64,000 bases of DNA from Nocardioides alpinus (GTDB lineage: Bacteria; Actinomycetota; Actinomycetes; Propionibacteriales; Nocardioidaceae), in NCBI RefSeq assembly GCF_900112035.1, contig NZ_FOKC01000017.1, forward strand, positions 1 to 64,000. The letters run 5' to 3'. This document shows positions 51,590 to 59,733 of this stretch, in pieces. Each line of letters starts with the position of its first letter. Positions within the stretch are counted from its first letter, which is position 1. Made by a program: the position numbers and the translations under genes. The notes beneath the pieces are model-generated. The model saw nothing but the letters and a program-made list of their open reading frames with translations. It was not told where the DNA came from and ran no database searches.

Positions 51590-52960
51590 ATGGCCGGCTA
51601 CTACGAGACCCAGGTGCGGCGCGCCATGCTGACCGTCGGCGACGCCGACGTGCTCAACGAGATGGCGACCGGCTGGCGTGCGTCGATCCGCGACCTCAAC
51701 ACCGTCGACGACCGGCTCAAGGCGGGCATCGACGGCCTGCGCGACCACGACCAGCTGGGTGAGCAGACCCGGGACGCGGCTGTCGCCGCCTTCCGTGACA
51801 TGCGCGGCCACGTCGCCGAGCAGCGACTCATGCTCGGCAGGACCGCGCAGGCGCTCGATGCGGCAGGCGGTGCCGTCACGCAGGTGAAGTCGTTGATCCG
51901 CTCGTGGGACCGGGTGGGTGCGCCCGTCGCACCCGGCCCGGCGCCGGTCCCTGACCCCGCAGCGACCGACCAGACGGCGTACTGGAACCAGGCGCACGCC
52001 CACCGCCGTGCGAGCGAGGGCTACACCCAGCAGGTGCAGCAGCGCGAGGAGGAGGCACGCGCCGCCTGGGACTCCCTCAACCGGGTCTTCGGCCTGGCCG
52101 AGGACAAGATCCGCCGCGCGCACGGCATGCCGCTCGACAACGACCCCGAACCGGAGCCGACGCCGTGGCCGCCCGCCGGCTGGCCCGGTCCGCCGCCGCC
52201 GGAGCCCGAGCCCGGGTGGCCGCCGCTGCCGCCGTGGCCCCCCGTCCGTACGCCCGATCCCGATCCCGGACCCGGACCCGGACCCGGACCCGGACCCGGC
52301 CCCGGAGCGGGACTGCCGCCAGGGCCCGGACCGGGTGTGCCGCCCGGACCGCACCCCGTCCCGGAGACCGGCACGCCGTCGCAGCAGCCCGCCGGACCGG
52401 GCCACCCCGGTCACCACCCTCAGGCCCCGACCACGGCCGTCTCCGGCTCCGCCCAGAGCGGCGTCGCGTACGCCCCGGGTGCGGGCGCTGCGCCGGGTGC
52501 TGCCGTCGCGGCGCCCGCCTCCGCGGCCGGCGCGCCGATGGGGATGGCCGGGATGGCAGGTGCCGCAGGCGCGGCGGCGGCCGGGACGGCGATGCGCGGC
52601 GCTGCCGCAGGAGCAGGAGCCGCCGGCGCGTCCGGCCGGTCGGCCGCCGGCAGCGCGCCGGGATCGGCGGGACGCCCGGGCGCGGCAGGACAGGGCGGCA
52701 GGGGGAGCCAGGCCGCTCGCGGTCGCGCCGCCCGAGGCGGGGCGCAGGGCAGCCAGCAGGCCAAGTCCCAGGCGAAGTCCCAGGCCAAGTCCCAGGCCAA
52801 GACCCAGGCCACGTCCGGTCGCGGCGGTGGCGGTGCCGGCGGTGCAGGAGCGCGTGGCGGTCGCCGCAAGGACCGTCCTGCGGTGGCGCGCAACGACCTG
52901 CTGGCCACCGAGGACCACTGGCTCGACGGCGAGGGCACGGCCCCGGACGTCCTGCGGTGA
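51590..52960 (+). CDS. Pro/Gly/Ala-rich candidate type VII substrate
   Basis: A 456-residue protein with an N-terminal helical domain of about 180 residues (EMATGWRASIRDLNT resembles a WXG-type turn). It is followed by a Pro-rich linker (residues about 185-270), an Ala/Gly-rich section, a QAKS repeat block, a basic Gly-Arg stretch and a conserved-looking end (RNDLLATEDHWLDGEGTAPDVLR, given here without its last part). The layout (helical start, low-complexity middle, short acidic W-containing end) is that of PPE-like type VII substrates in non-mycobacterial actinobacteria. The 126-residue neighbour is the probable partner. No enzymatic domain is seen. Confidence 0.7.
   Translation: MAGYYETQVRRAMLTVGDADVLNEMATGWRASIRDLNTVDDRLKAGIDGLRDHDQLGEQTRDAAVAAFRDMRGHVAEQRLMLGRTAQALDAAGGAVTQVKSLIRSWDRVGAPVAPGPAPVPDPAATDQTAYWNQAHAHRRASEGYTQQVQQREEEARAAWDSLNRVFGLAEDKIRRAHGMPLDNDPEPEPTPWPPAGWPGPPPPEPEPGWPPLPPWPPVRTPDPDPGPGPGPGPGPGPGAGLPPGPGPGVPPGPHPVPETGTPSQQPAGPGHPGHHPQAPTTAVSGSAQSGVAYAPGAGAAPGAAVAAPASAAGAPMGMAGMAGAAGAAAAGTAMRGAAAGAGAAGASGRSAAGSAPGSAGRPGAAGQGGRGSQAARGRAARGGAQGSQQAKSQAKSQAKSQAKTQATSGRGGGGAGGAGARGGRRKDRPAVARNDLLATEDHWLDGEGTAPDVLR
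52265..52300 (+). repeat. CCCGGA tandem repeat within the candidate substrate gene
   Basis: About six consecutive copies of CCCGGA encode a Gly-Pro alternation in the linker of the candidate substrate. Repeat number may vary by slippage. Confidence 0.8.
52757..52816 (+). repeat. 12-bp tandem repeat encoding QAKS units
   Basis: Five copies of a 12-base unit (CAGGCCAAGTCC and variants) encode Q-A-K-S / Q-A-K-T / Q-A-T-S in the candidate type VII substrate. The coding frame is preserved whatever the copy number. Confidence 0.85.
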
Positions 52961-53075
52961 GGCCGACGGGCATGCCGCACCTGGTGCCCCGGCCGATCTC
53001 GCCTAGGCTGCACCCCGTTCAGTGCCCCGGCCTCTCGGGCGGGCGCAGGGGAAGGACGATCAGGGGGAAACACCA

Positions 53076-54458
53076 ATGAGTCAGGGGTCCTCGGTTGCCT
53101 CGGGCCTGGTCCGGGTGACCATCGCGTCGGGTTCGCGGCGGGTCGACCTGGTGCTGCCGGGCTCCATCCCGGTGGCCGAGCTCGTCCCCGAGCTGGCCCG
53201 CTCGGTCGGGCTGCTCGACGCCTCCACCGTCTACGGCGGCTACCGCCTGGTGACGCAGGAGGGCCGCATCCTGGTCAACAACGCCGGACTGACGATGCAG
53301 GGCATCGAGGACGGCGGCCTGCTCACCGTCACTGCCGGCGTCGACGAGAAGGCGCCCCGCGTCTACGACGACGTGGTCGAGGCGATGGCCGACGTGGTGG
53401 AGAACGAGCTCAGCCCCTGGGAGCCGGCGGCAGGACGTCGTACGGCGCTGGGCGCGGGCAGCATCCTGCTCGGCCTCGGCGCCCTGGCCCTGCTGCTGCA
53501 GGGCGAGAGCCTGCTCGGTGGCGTGGCGGCCGCGGTCATCGCGGCCCTGCTGGTCGTCGGTGGTGTGGTGCTCGCCCGGGCCCAGGGGGAGCCGGAGGCC
53601 GGTGTGGCCGTCTCCCTGCTGGCCGCGGTGTACGCCGGTGTGGCCGGCCTGCTGCTCGCGCCGGGCGACCTGCCCGCCTGGAGCTGGCCGCTGGACGACG
53701 CCTTCTTCGGTGACCCGCTGCTCTTCGCCGGACTCGGCATCCTGGCCACCGGCCTGGTCGCCGTCGTCGGCCTGCAGGACGGTCGGCCGCTGGTGATCCC
53801 CGCCGTCGTCGTCGGTGCGGTGCTCGTCGCGAGCTCGGTGCTGATCCGGGTCGCGTCGCTCGAGCCCGGGCCCGTCTTCACCGCGCTGATGACCCTCGTC
53901 GTGCTGGCCGGCAGCGTCTTCCCGTGGCTCGCGCTCGGGGTGACCGGCACCAGCGTCGACCAGCTCTACTCGCTGCACGACATCACCGCCGACCCCGAGG
54001 AGATCGACCCCGACGAGGTCGCCGACGACGCCCGCGTGGGCCACGAGATCCTGCTCGCGGTCTCCGCGACGGTCGGCACGCTGCTCGTCCTCTTCGCGCC
54101 CTTCGCCGTCGACCGCGGCGTCTACGGCACCGTGCTCGCGGCCGTGTGCTGCCTCGCCGTCATGTTCCGCACCCGCCAGTACCGCACGGGCGCCGAGGTG
54201 CTCGCCGGCCTGACCTCCGGCATCCTCGGCCTGGTGTCGGTGGCGGTCTCGATGCTGCTGATCCACGACGGGTGGCGCGCCGGAGCAGCGATCGGCCTCG
54301 CCGCCGTCGGTGCGGTGCTGCTCGCGCTCACCCTGGTGCCCGCCTCGCCATCGGTGCGCCGCGGTCGGATGGGCGACATCGTCGAGACGGTGACGCTCCT
54401 CGCGCTGCTGCCGCTGATGGTCCTGGGTGCCGGCATCGTCGCCGCGGTGGCGGGCTGA
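53076..54458 (+). CDS. eccD: EccD-like membrane protein, second copy
   Basis: A 460-residue protein from ATG 53076 with ribosome site AGGGGGAAA. Its ubiquitin-like domain is close to canonical EccD: VRVTIASGSRRVDLVLPGS, then PVAELVPELARSVG. About eleven membrane helices follow, with an acidic cytosolic loop (SLHDITADPEEIDPDEVADDA) in the usual EccD place. It leads directly into eccB and mycP with short spacing. Since EccD functions as a dimer, this copy may pair with the first copy, 48.9 kb, as a heterodimer. Confidence 0.88.
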   Translation: MSQGSSVASGLVRVTIASGSRRVDLVLPGSIPVAELVPELARSVGLLDASTVYGGYRLVTQEGRILVNNAGLTMQGIEDGGLLTVTAGVDEKAPRVYDDVVEAMADVVENELSPWEPAAGRRTALGAGSILLGLGALALLLQGESLLGGVAAAVIAALLVVGGVVLARAQGEPEAGVAVSLLAAVYAGVAGLLLAPGDLPAWSWPLDDAFFGDPLLFAGLGILATGLVAVVGLQDGRPLVIPAVVVGAVLVASSVLIRVASLEPGPVFTALMTLVVLAGSVFPWLALGVTGTSVDQLYSLHDITADPEEIDPDEVADDARVGHEILLAVSATVGTLLVLFAPFAVDRGVYGTVLAAVCCLAVMFRTRQYRTGAEVLAGLTSGILGLVSVAVSMLLIHDGWRAGAAIGLAAVGAVLLALTLVPASPSVRRGRMGDIVETVTLLALLPLMVLGAGIVAAVAG

Positions 54459-54461
54459 TCG

Positions 54462-55895
54462 ATGGCCACCAAGAAGGACCTCGTCGAGGCGCACGCGTTC
54501 AGCCGCCGCCGTCTGGTCACCGCGTTCGTCTCGGGCGCGCCCGGCGGCCGCGAGGTCGAGCCGGTGCGCCCGGGTCGCGTCCTGATCGGCGGTGTCGCAC
54601 TGTCCGTGCTGCTCCTCGCCGGGGCGGCGATCGCCGGCTTCCTGCTCGGCCGGCCGCCGGCGCAGTGGCTCGAGGCAGGCAGCTTCATCATCTCCAAGGA
54701 CACCGGCGAGCAGTACGTCGTGATGCGCGGCGGTGACGACCCGCAGCTCCAGCGCGTACCCAACTTCGTCTCCGCCCAGCTGCTGCTGGAGCGCGCGGAC
54801 CTGACCCCCTACACGGTGCGCGACAAGTACATCCGCACCGTGCAGCTCGGTGAGGACCTCGGCATCGAGGGCGCCCCGGCCGGCCTCCCCTCGTCGGACG
54901 AGCTGGTCGACGACGGCTGGACCGCGTGCACCGCGGACGGGGCCGGCATCAAGGTCGCGATCCAGAAGCAGCCGTCGGTCGAGGACCTGACCGGCTCGGC
55001 GTTCCTCGTCTCCAGCGACGACCAGGAGTGGCTGATCGCCACCGCGCCCCCCGACGGCACCCAGCAGGGCCGGGCCTACCGCTTCCCGATGCCCGCCGAC
55101 GAGACCAGCGCGTCCACGGTCGGCAACAAGCTCGGCTTCGGTGCCTCCAGCACCGAGGTCGACGAGGAGTGGCTCAACCTCTTCCCGCTCGGCGAGGCGC
55201 TGGAGCAGGACTCCTTCGGCGTCACGCGCACCGGGGAGCCGGTGGACTACGCCGCGACCGGTGTCGAACTCGCGCAGTACAGCATCGGTGACCTGCTGCA
55301 GTCGAGCACCGGCGACTACTACCTGCTCGGCGACGAGCAGGTGGAGCCGCTCGAGGACTTCACGGGCATGCTCTACGACGTCGTCGGCTCGCCCGCCGTC
55401 CAGCTCGACGGTGACGTCCGGGCCGACTTCGCGGACGCGGGCTACCCCGCGGAGTGGCCCGTCGGTCTTCCCGCGGCGGTCGAGAACGGCGCGCTGTGCG
55501 GTGTGCTCCACCCCGGTGTCGGCGCCGACCCCGCGGTCAGCCTGGCCACCAACCCGACCGGTGCCGCGGACCCCGCCGACGACGTGTCGTCCGGGCGCCA
55601 CGACGTGGACGTCGAGCCCAGTGCCGGGGCGTACGTCCTGTCCGGGTCCGACGCGTCGGCCGACAGCGGGACGCCCTACGTCATCGACACCAAGGGCGAG
55701 AAGTACGCCCTGCGCGGCACGCAGGTGCCCGAGTACATCGGCTACGCCGACGTCGAGCCGCCGCTGGTCCCGAGCAGCTGGCTGTCGTTCTTCGAGCCCG
55801 GGGTGACCCTGTCGACCAACATGGCGCGCCGGCTCCCGGCGGACGCGCCGCCCGCGGATGCGGGGTCGGAGTCGGAAGAGGACGCCGGCTCATGA
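54462..55895 (+). CDS. eccB: Type VII secretion component EccB
   Basis: A 477-residue protein with a short cytosolic start (ATKKDLVEAHAFSRRRLVTAF is the usual EccB opening), one membrane helix (residues about 42-62) and a large extracytoplasmic domain with the repeated beta motif of EccB (SKDTGEQYVVMRGG, TGDYYLLGDEQVEPL, DTKGEKYALRG). Two Cys (TACTAD, ALCGVL) could form the conserved disulphide. It overlaps mycP by four bases (ATGA) and starts three bases after the second eccD. Confidence 0.92.
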   Translation: MATKKDLVEAHAFSRRRLVTAFVSGAPGGREVEPVRPGRVLIGGVALSVLLLAGAAIAGFLLGRPPAQWLEAGSFIISKDTGEQYVVMRGGDDPQLQRVPNFVSAQLLLERADLTPYTVRDKYIRTVQLGEDLGIEGAPAGLPSSDELVDDGWTACTADGAGIKVAIQKQPSVEDLTGSAFLVSSDDQEWLIATAPPDGTQQGRAYRFPMPADETSASTVGNKLGFGASSTEVDEEWLNLFPLGEALEQDSFGVTRTGEPVDYAATGVELAQYSIGDLLQSSTGDYYLLGDEQVEPLEDFTGMLYDVVGSPAVQLDGDVRADFADAGYPAEWPVGLPAAVENGALCGVLHPGVGADPAVSLATNPTGAADPADDVSSGRHDVDVEPSAGAYVLSGSDASADSGTPYVIDTKGEKYALRGTQVPEYIGYADVEPPLVPSSWLSFFEPGVTLSTNMARRLPADAPPADAGSESEEDAGS

Positions 55896-57124
55896 CCGGG
55901 GTGCGTACGACGCTGGCGGCGGGGGTCCTCGCCGCTGCGGTCGTGCCGGTGTGGGCCGGGCCTGCGGCGGCGGACCACCCGGCCCCGTGCTCCGTCAGCG
56001 AGGTGCCGGGCTCGGAGCGGCTGGCCGACACGCACACCAAGGACAACCCGGCCTTCGACCGGATGCACGTCGAGCAGGCGCAGGGCGTGGCCACCGGCAA
56101 GGGTGTGAAGGTCGCCGTGATCGACAGCGGCGTGATGCCGGTGGAGGGACTCGACGTCTACGACGGCGTCCCCATCCCCGGGGTCTCTGCCACCACCCTG
56201 CTGTCCGGGCACGGGACGATCGTCGCGAGCCTGATCGCGGGGCCGCGCGGGGTCGCCCCGGACGCGCAGGTCTTCGACGTCAAGGTCTTCGACGTCGAGA
56301 CCGCCGACACCACCGAGGGCGAGCGCGAGCTCACCTCGGCCGGCATCGTGGCCGGCATCGATGCGGTGATCGCGGCCCACCGCACGCAGAAGTTCGACGT
56401 CGTCAACATCTCCCTCGCCGTGCGCCAGCCTGACCCGCTGCTCGAGGCGGCCGTCGCCCGGCTCGTGGAACTCCCGCTCGTGGTGGTGGCCGCGGCCGGC
56501 AACAACGAGGAGAGCCCGGAGACCGACGACGCCAGCTTCGAGGGGACTCCCGGCAGCGACGCCGACGTCTACCCGGCCGACTACCCGGGCGTGGTCGGGG
56601 TGAGCGCCACCCCGCCGGGCGACGAGGACCCCAGCACCTACGTCGTGCCCAACATGGACACCGACGTCGCGGCCCCGACGGCCGGGGCGATCTCGGTCAA
56701 CGCGACCGGGCAGGTCTGTGTCGTCGGTGAGGTCGCCACGTCGTGGGCGGCGGCCGAGGTGAGCGGCATCCTTGCCCTGCTGCGCGAGCAGTTCCCGCGC
56801 GAGACCCCCCAGCAGCTGGTCGCGCGGCTGCAGGCCACCACCGAGGGATCCGGTGTCCCGCAGGACGCCGAGGCGGTCAACGACCCGTGGTCCGGTGCCG
56901 GTGTGGTGCAGGCGCACGATGCCCTCACGCGCCAGATCAAGCCGGGGCGCCAGGGCAAGGTGGAGACCACGACGGCCGAGACCAGGGCCGACGCGCAGGC
57001 ACCGCCGGCACCCCGGCAGATCGACCTGTTCAGCACACCCCGGGCCATCCTGCTCTGGTCGGGCCTGGTGGCCGGCTCCCTGCTCGCGCTCGCCTTCATG
57101 CTGCGTCCGTTGCTGCGACGCTGA
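55892..57124 (+). CDS. mycP: Mycosin subtilisin-like protease MycP
   Basis: A 410-residue membrane-anchored serine protease: signal peptide (residues 1-28), catalytic Asp78 (VAVIDSGV), His107 (LSGHGTIVAS), oxyanion Asn204 (AAAGNNEE) and Ser284 (VATSWAAAEVSG), then a C-terminal membrane helix (AILLWSGLVAGSLLALAFML) with a basic end. The serine motif is A-T-S-W rather than G-T-S-x, but all three residues remain. MycP caps and stabilises the type VII membrane complex. The frame is open upstream inside eccB; ATG 55892 is the natural start by overlap. Confidence 0.93.
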   Translation: MTGVRTTLAAGVLAAAVVPVWAGPAAADHPAPCSVSEVPGSERLADTHTKDNPAFDRMHVEQAQGVATGKGVKVAVIDSGVMPVEGLDVYDGVPIPGVSATTLLSGHGTIVASLIAGPRGVAPDAQVFDVKVFDVETADTTEGERELTSAGIVAGIDAVIAAHRTQKFDVVNISLAVRQPDPLLEAAVARLVELPLVVVAAAGNNEESPETDDASFEGTPGSDADVYPADYPGVVGVSATPPGDEDPSTYVVPNMDTDVAAPTAGAISVNATGQVCVVGEVATSWAAAEVSGILALLREQFPRETPQQLVARLQATTEGSGVPQDAEAVNDPWSGAGVVQAHDALTRQIKPGRQGKVETTTAETRADAQAPPAPRQIDLFSTPRAILLWSGLVAGSLLALAFMLRPLLRR

Positions 57125-57158
57125 GACCTGCCCACCGTGCGCGTGATGGAATCGCCCC

Positions 57159-58226
57159 ATGACTGACACCTCCGACGAGCCCGTTGCCGTCATCCTGGCC
57201 GGTGGCCAGGGATCGCGGCTCTGGCCCATCAGCCGGGATCGTCGCCCCAAGCAGTTCCAGCCCGTCGTGCACGACCGGCCGCTGCTGACCGGCACGATCG
57301 AGCGGCTGAGCGAGCTCGTCGACCCCTCGCGCATCCACGTCTCGACCCGCGCCCGGTTCGCGGACGCGGCCCGCGCGACGCTGGGACCGGTCCCGCCGGA
57401 GAACCTGATCCTCGAGGAGGATCCCGCCGGACCGGCGACGGCCTTCGCGCTGAGCATCGCCGTCCTCGCCCACAAGTACGGCAACGCGCCGGCGCTGATC
57501 GCCCCGTCGGACCACCTCATCAACGAGGAGGAGGCCTTCAACCAGGCCTCGCGCGACATGCTCGCCCAGCTCGTCGACAGCCCGGAGTCGATGGTCGTGC
57601 TCGGCGCGGAGCCCACGGGCTTCGACGGCAGCCTCGGCTACATCCACACCAAGGGCGAAGGGGGCGCCGTCGAGGTCATCACCAGCTTCTTCGAGAAGCC
57701 CGACCCGGCGACGATCGACGAGATCGGCGACGAGGGCTCGCTCTACTGGAACACCGCCTGCTACGGCGTACGCGTCCAGAAGGCCTGCGACGCCTACCGG
57801 GCCGCGATGCCACTGATCTTCGACTCCATCGAGCGCTTCGCCCGCGACCAGCCCGACGTGAACGGCTACCGTGGCGCTGCCATCGGCGGCCACGAGCTCT
57901 ACCCGTTGATCGCTGCGGGGATGGAGTGCCTGGTCGTCCCGCGGCACCTCGGCTGGAGCGACATCGGCACCTGGAAGCGACTCGAGCGCGTGCTCTCCGA
58001 GCAGCAGGCCCACTCCAACGACCGCGCCCTGCAGCTCGAGACCGAGGACGTGCTCGTCGCCAGCATGGACGGGCGCCCCGTCGTCACGCTCGGTGCGACC
58101 GGGCTGATCGTGGTGACCCACGAGGACGCGGTCTACGTCCTCGACAAGAAGAAGGCGCTGGACCCCGGGACGCTGGAGCACCTGCGTTCGCTCCTCGCCG
58201 CCAGCACCCGCGAAGATCTCCTCTGA
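57159..58226 (+). CDS. manC: Mannose-1-phosphate guanylyltransferase
   Basis: A 355-residue nucleotidyltransferase that makes GDP-mannose from mannose-1-phosphate and GTP. Signature LAGGQGSRLWPISR, then PKQFQPV; later APSDHLI, FFEKPD and HLGWSDIGTWK. The C-terminal phosphomannose isomerase part found in long ManC forms is absent, so it is the monofunctional type. It starts 34 bases after mycP on the same strand, but nothing else links it to secretion. GDP-mannose feeds lipoglycans and protein mannosylation. Confidence 0.93.
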   Translation: MTDTSDEPVAVILAGGQGSRLWPISRDRRPKQFQPVVHDRPLLTGTIERLSELVDPSRIHVSTRARFADAARATLGPVPPENLILEEDPAGPATAFALSIAVLAHKYGNAPALIAPSDHLINEEEAFNQASRDMLAQLVDSPESMVVLGAEPTGFDGSLGYIHTKGEGGAVEVITSFFEKPDPATIDEIGDEGSLYWNTACYGVRVQKACDAYRAAMPLIFDSIERFARDQPDVNGYRGAAIGGHELYPLIAAGMECLVVPRHLGWSDIGTWKRLERVLSEQQAHSNDRALQLETEDVLVASMDGRPVVTLGATGLIVVTHEDAVYVLDKKKALDPGTLEHLRSLLAASTREDLL

Positions 58227-58252
58227 CCCGATCCGGGGTCCTCGACACCTCG

Positions 58253-58302
58253 CACCTGACTCCACCTGACTCGACCTGACTCGACCTGACTCCACCTGAC
58301 TC
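58253..58302 (+). repeat. Five tandem copies of a 10-bp repeat
   Basis: Five head-to-tail copies of (C/G)ACCTGACTC with one-base variation lie in the 86-base gap between manC and the epimerase gene, ending ten bases before the ATG. The unit does not fall in either reading frame. It may be a slippage product, or a binding or structural element in the leader of the epimerase gene. Confidence 0.9.
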
Positions 58303-58312
58303 CAAGGAACCC

Positions 58313-59614
58313 ATGTCCCACGAGAACAGCCAGCACATCGTCGTCGTCGGCACCAAGCCCGACATCATCAAGCAGGCGCCGATCTACCACGAACTGCGCA
58401 ACCGCGGTCACGACGTCGTCCTGTGCCACACGGGTCAGCACTACGACCACAACCTGTCGCAGTCGATGCTCGACGAGTTCGGCGTCCGCGAGGACATCAA
58501 CCTCGAGGTGCGCGGCGGCGTCAACGACCTGGTGTCCGGCATCACCGCCAAGCTCGCGCTCTACCTGCGCGGCTTCGCCGAGCGGGGCGGCTTCCCGATC
58601 ACCTACGTCCACGGCGACACCACGACCGCGATGGCGGGCGCACTGGCCACCTTCGGTGAGCGACAGGCGCTGGTCCACGTCGAGGCCGGGCTGCGCACCC
58701 TGTCGCCGAAGCCCGAGGTGCTGCGCGGCTGGCTCGACCAGGGCGCCGATCTCGACTGGGCGTCGTTCCGCGAGCAGTCGATCGACCGCAACAGCTGGTC
58801 CAAGGGTAGTCGCGAGCCCTCGCCGGAGCAGTTCAACACCCGGATCGCCGACGCGGGCTCCGACCTGCACGCGGCGCCCGTCGAGCTCAACCGCGAGTTC
58901 CTCATCGACGAGGGTTTCGCGCCCGCTGCGATCGACGTCGTCGGCAACTCGGTGGTCGACGCCCTGGCGCAGGCCGTCGCCGGCAGCGACAAGAACCAGG
59001 TGCTGGCCAGGTTCCCGCAGATGGGCGACGGCTCCTTCCTCCGCTTCTGCGTGCACCGTCGCGAGAACACCACCAACCGCGACCGCTTCAACCTGCTGAT
59101 GGACGCGATGGAGTCGCTGCTCGAGCAGGGCCACCACGTCCTGTTCATCCGGCTCCTCGGCACCGAGGCGGCGATCGACAACTTCGGTCGCCGGCAGTGG
59201 CTGGAGGACCTCGAGGCCCGCTACGGCGACGCGCTGATCTCGACCCCGGTCTGGGACAGCTACCTCGACGTGGTCGCCGCCATGTCGATGTGCGCGGTCA
59301 TCGTGACCGACTCCGGCAGCATCGTGGAGGAGGCCAACGTCCTCGAGGTGCCGTGCGTGACGCTGCGCTTCGGCTCCGACCGTTCCGAGACCTTCCTGGC
59401 CGGCAGCAACTTCCTCGCGCCGCCCATCGACAAGGCGCTGATGACGAGTGTCATCCACAACGTCTTCGAGCACCGCGCCGAGCTGTCGTGGGACCGCGTC
59501 TACCCCGAGGGCGCCTCGGCGATGCTGGTCGACGCGGTCGAGCGACGCCTGGACGAGGGCAGCCTGCTGATCTCCGAGGAGTGGCGCTACGGGCTCAAGG
59601 CGCAGCTGCGCTGA
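58313..59614 (+). CDS. wecB: UDP-N-acetylglucosamine 2-epimerase family protein
   Basis: A 433-residue enzyme with family motifs VVVGTKPDIIKQAP, HTGQHYDHNLS, YVHGDTTTAM, VHVEAGLRT, VHRRENTTN and IVTDSGSIVEEA. Family members convert UDP-GlcNAc to UDP-ManNAc. Ordinary WecB has about 370 residues; here an insertion of roughly 35-40 residues separates AGLRT from the PE..N segment (PEQFNTRIADAGS). The substrate may therefore differ from UDP-GlcNAc. ATG 58313 follows AAGGAA. Confidence 0.85.
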   Translation: MSHENSQHIVVVGTKPDIIKQAPIYHELRNRGHDVVLCHTGQHYDHNLSQSMLDEFGVREDINLEVRGGVNDLVSGITAKLALYLRGFAERGGFPITYVHGDTTTAMAGALATFGERQALVHVEAGLRTLSPKPEVLRGWLDQGADLDWASFREQSIDRNSWSKGSREPSPEQFNTRIADAGSDLHAAPVELNREFLIDEGFAPAAIDVVGNSVVDALAQAVAGSDKNQVLARFPQMGDGSFLRFCVHRRENTTNRDRFNLLMDAMESLLEQGHHVLFIRLLGTEAAIDNFGRRQWLEDLEARYGDALISTPVWDSYLDVVAAMSMCAVIVTDSGSIVEEANVLEVPCVTLRFGSDRSETFLAGSNFLAPPIDKALMTSVIHNVFEHRAELSWDRVYPEGASAMLVDAVERRLDEGSLLISEEWRYGLKAQLR

Positions 59615-59733
59615 TCGGCGTACGACGTCGCCCGGCGGGCTGATCCACGCCGGGCGGCTGCCCGCGCGCCCGTCCGTCTCCGGTTGACGAGGCCGAGGAG
59701 CGCGACCCATCCTGATGTGGGGATGGAGGCGAC

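Noticed and set aside
58253..58302. Possible CRISPR-like array of 10-bp units
   Set aside because: Unit far too short, no spacers; a simple tandem repeat.
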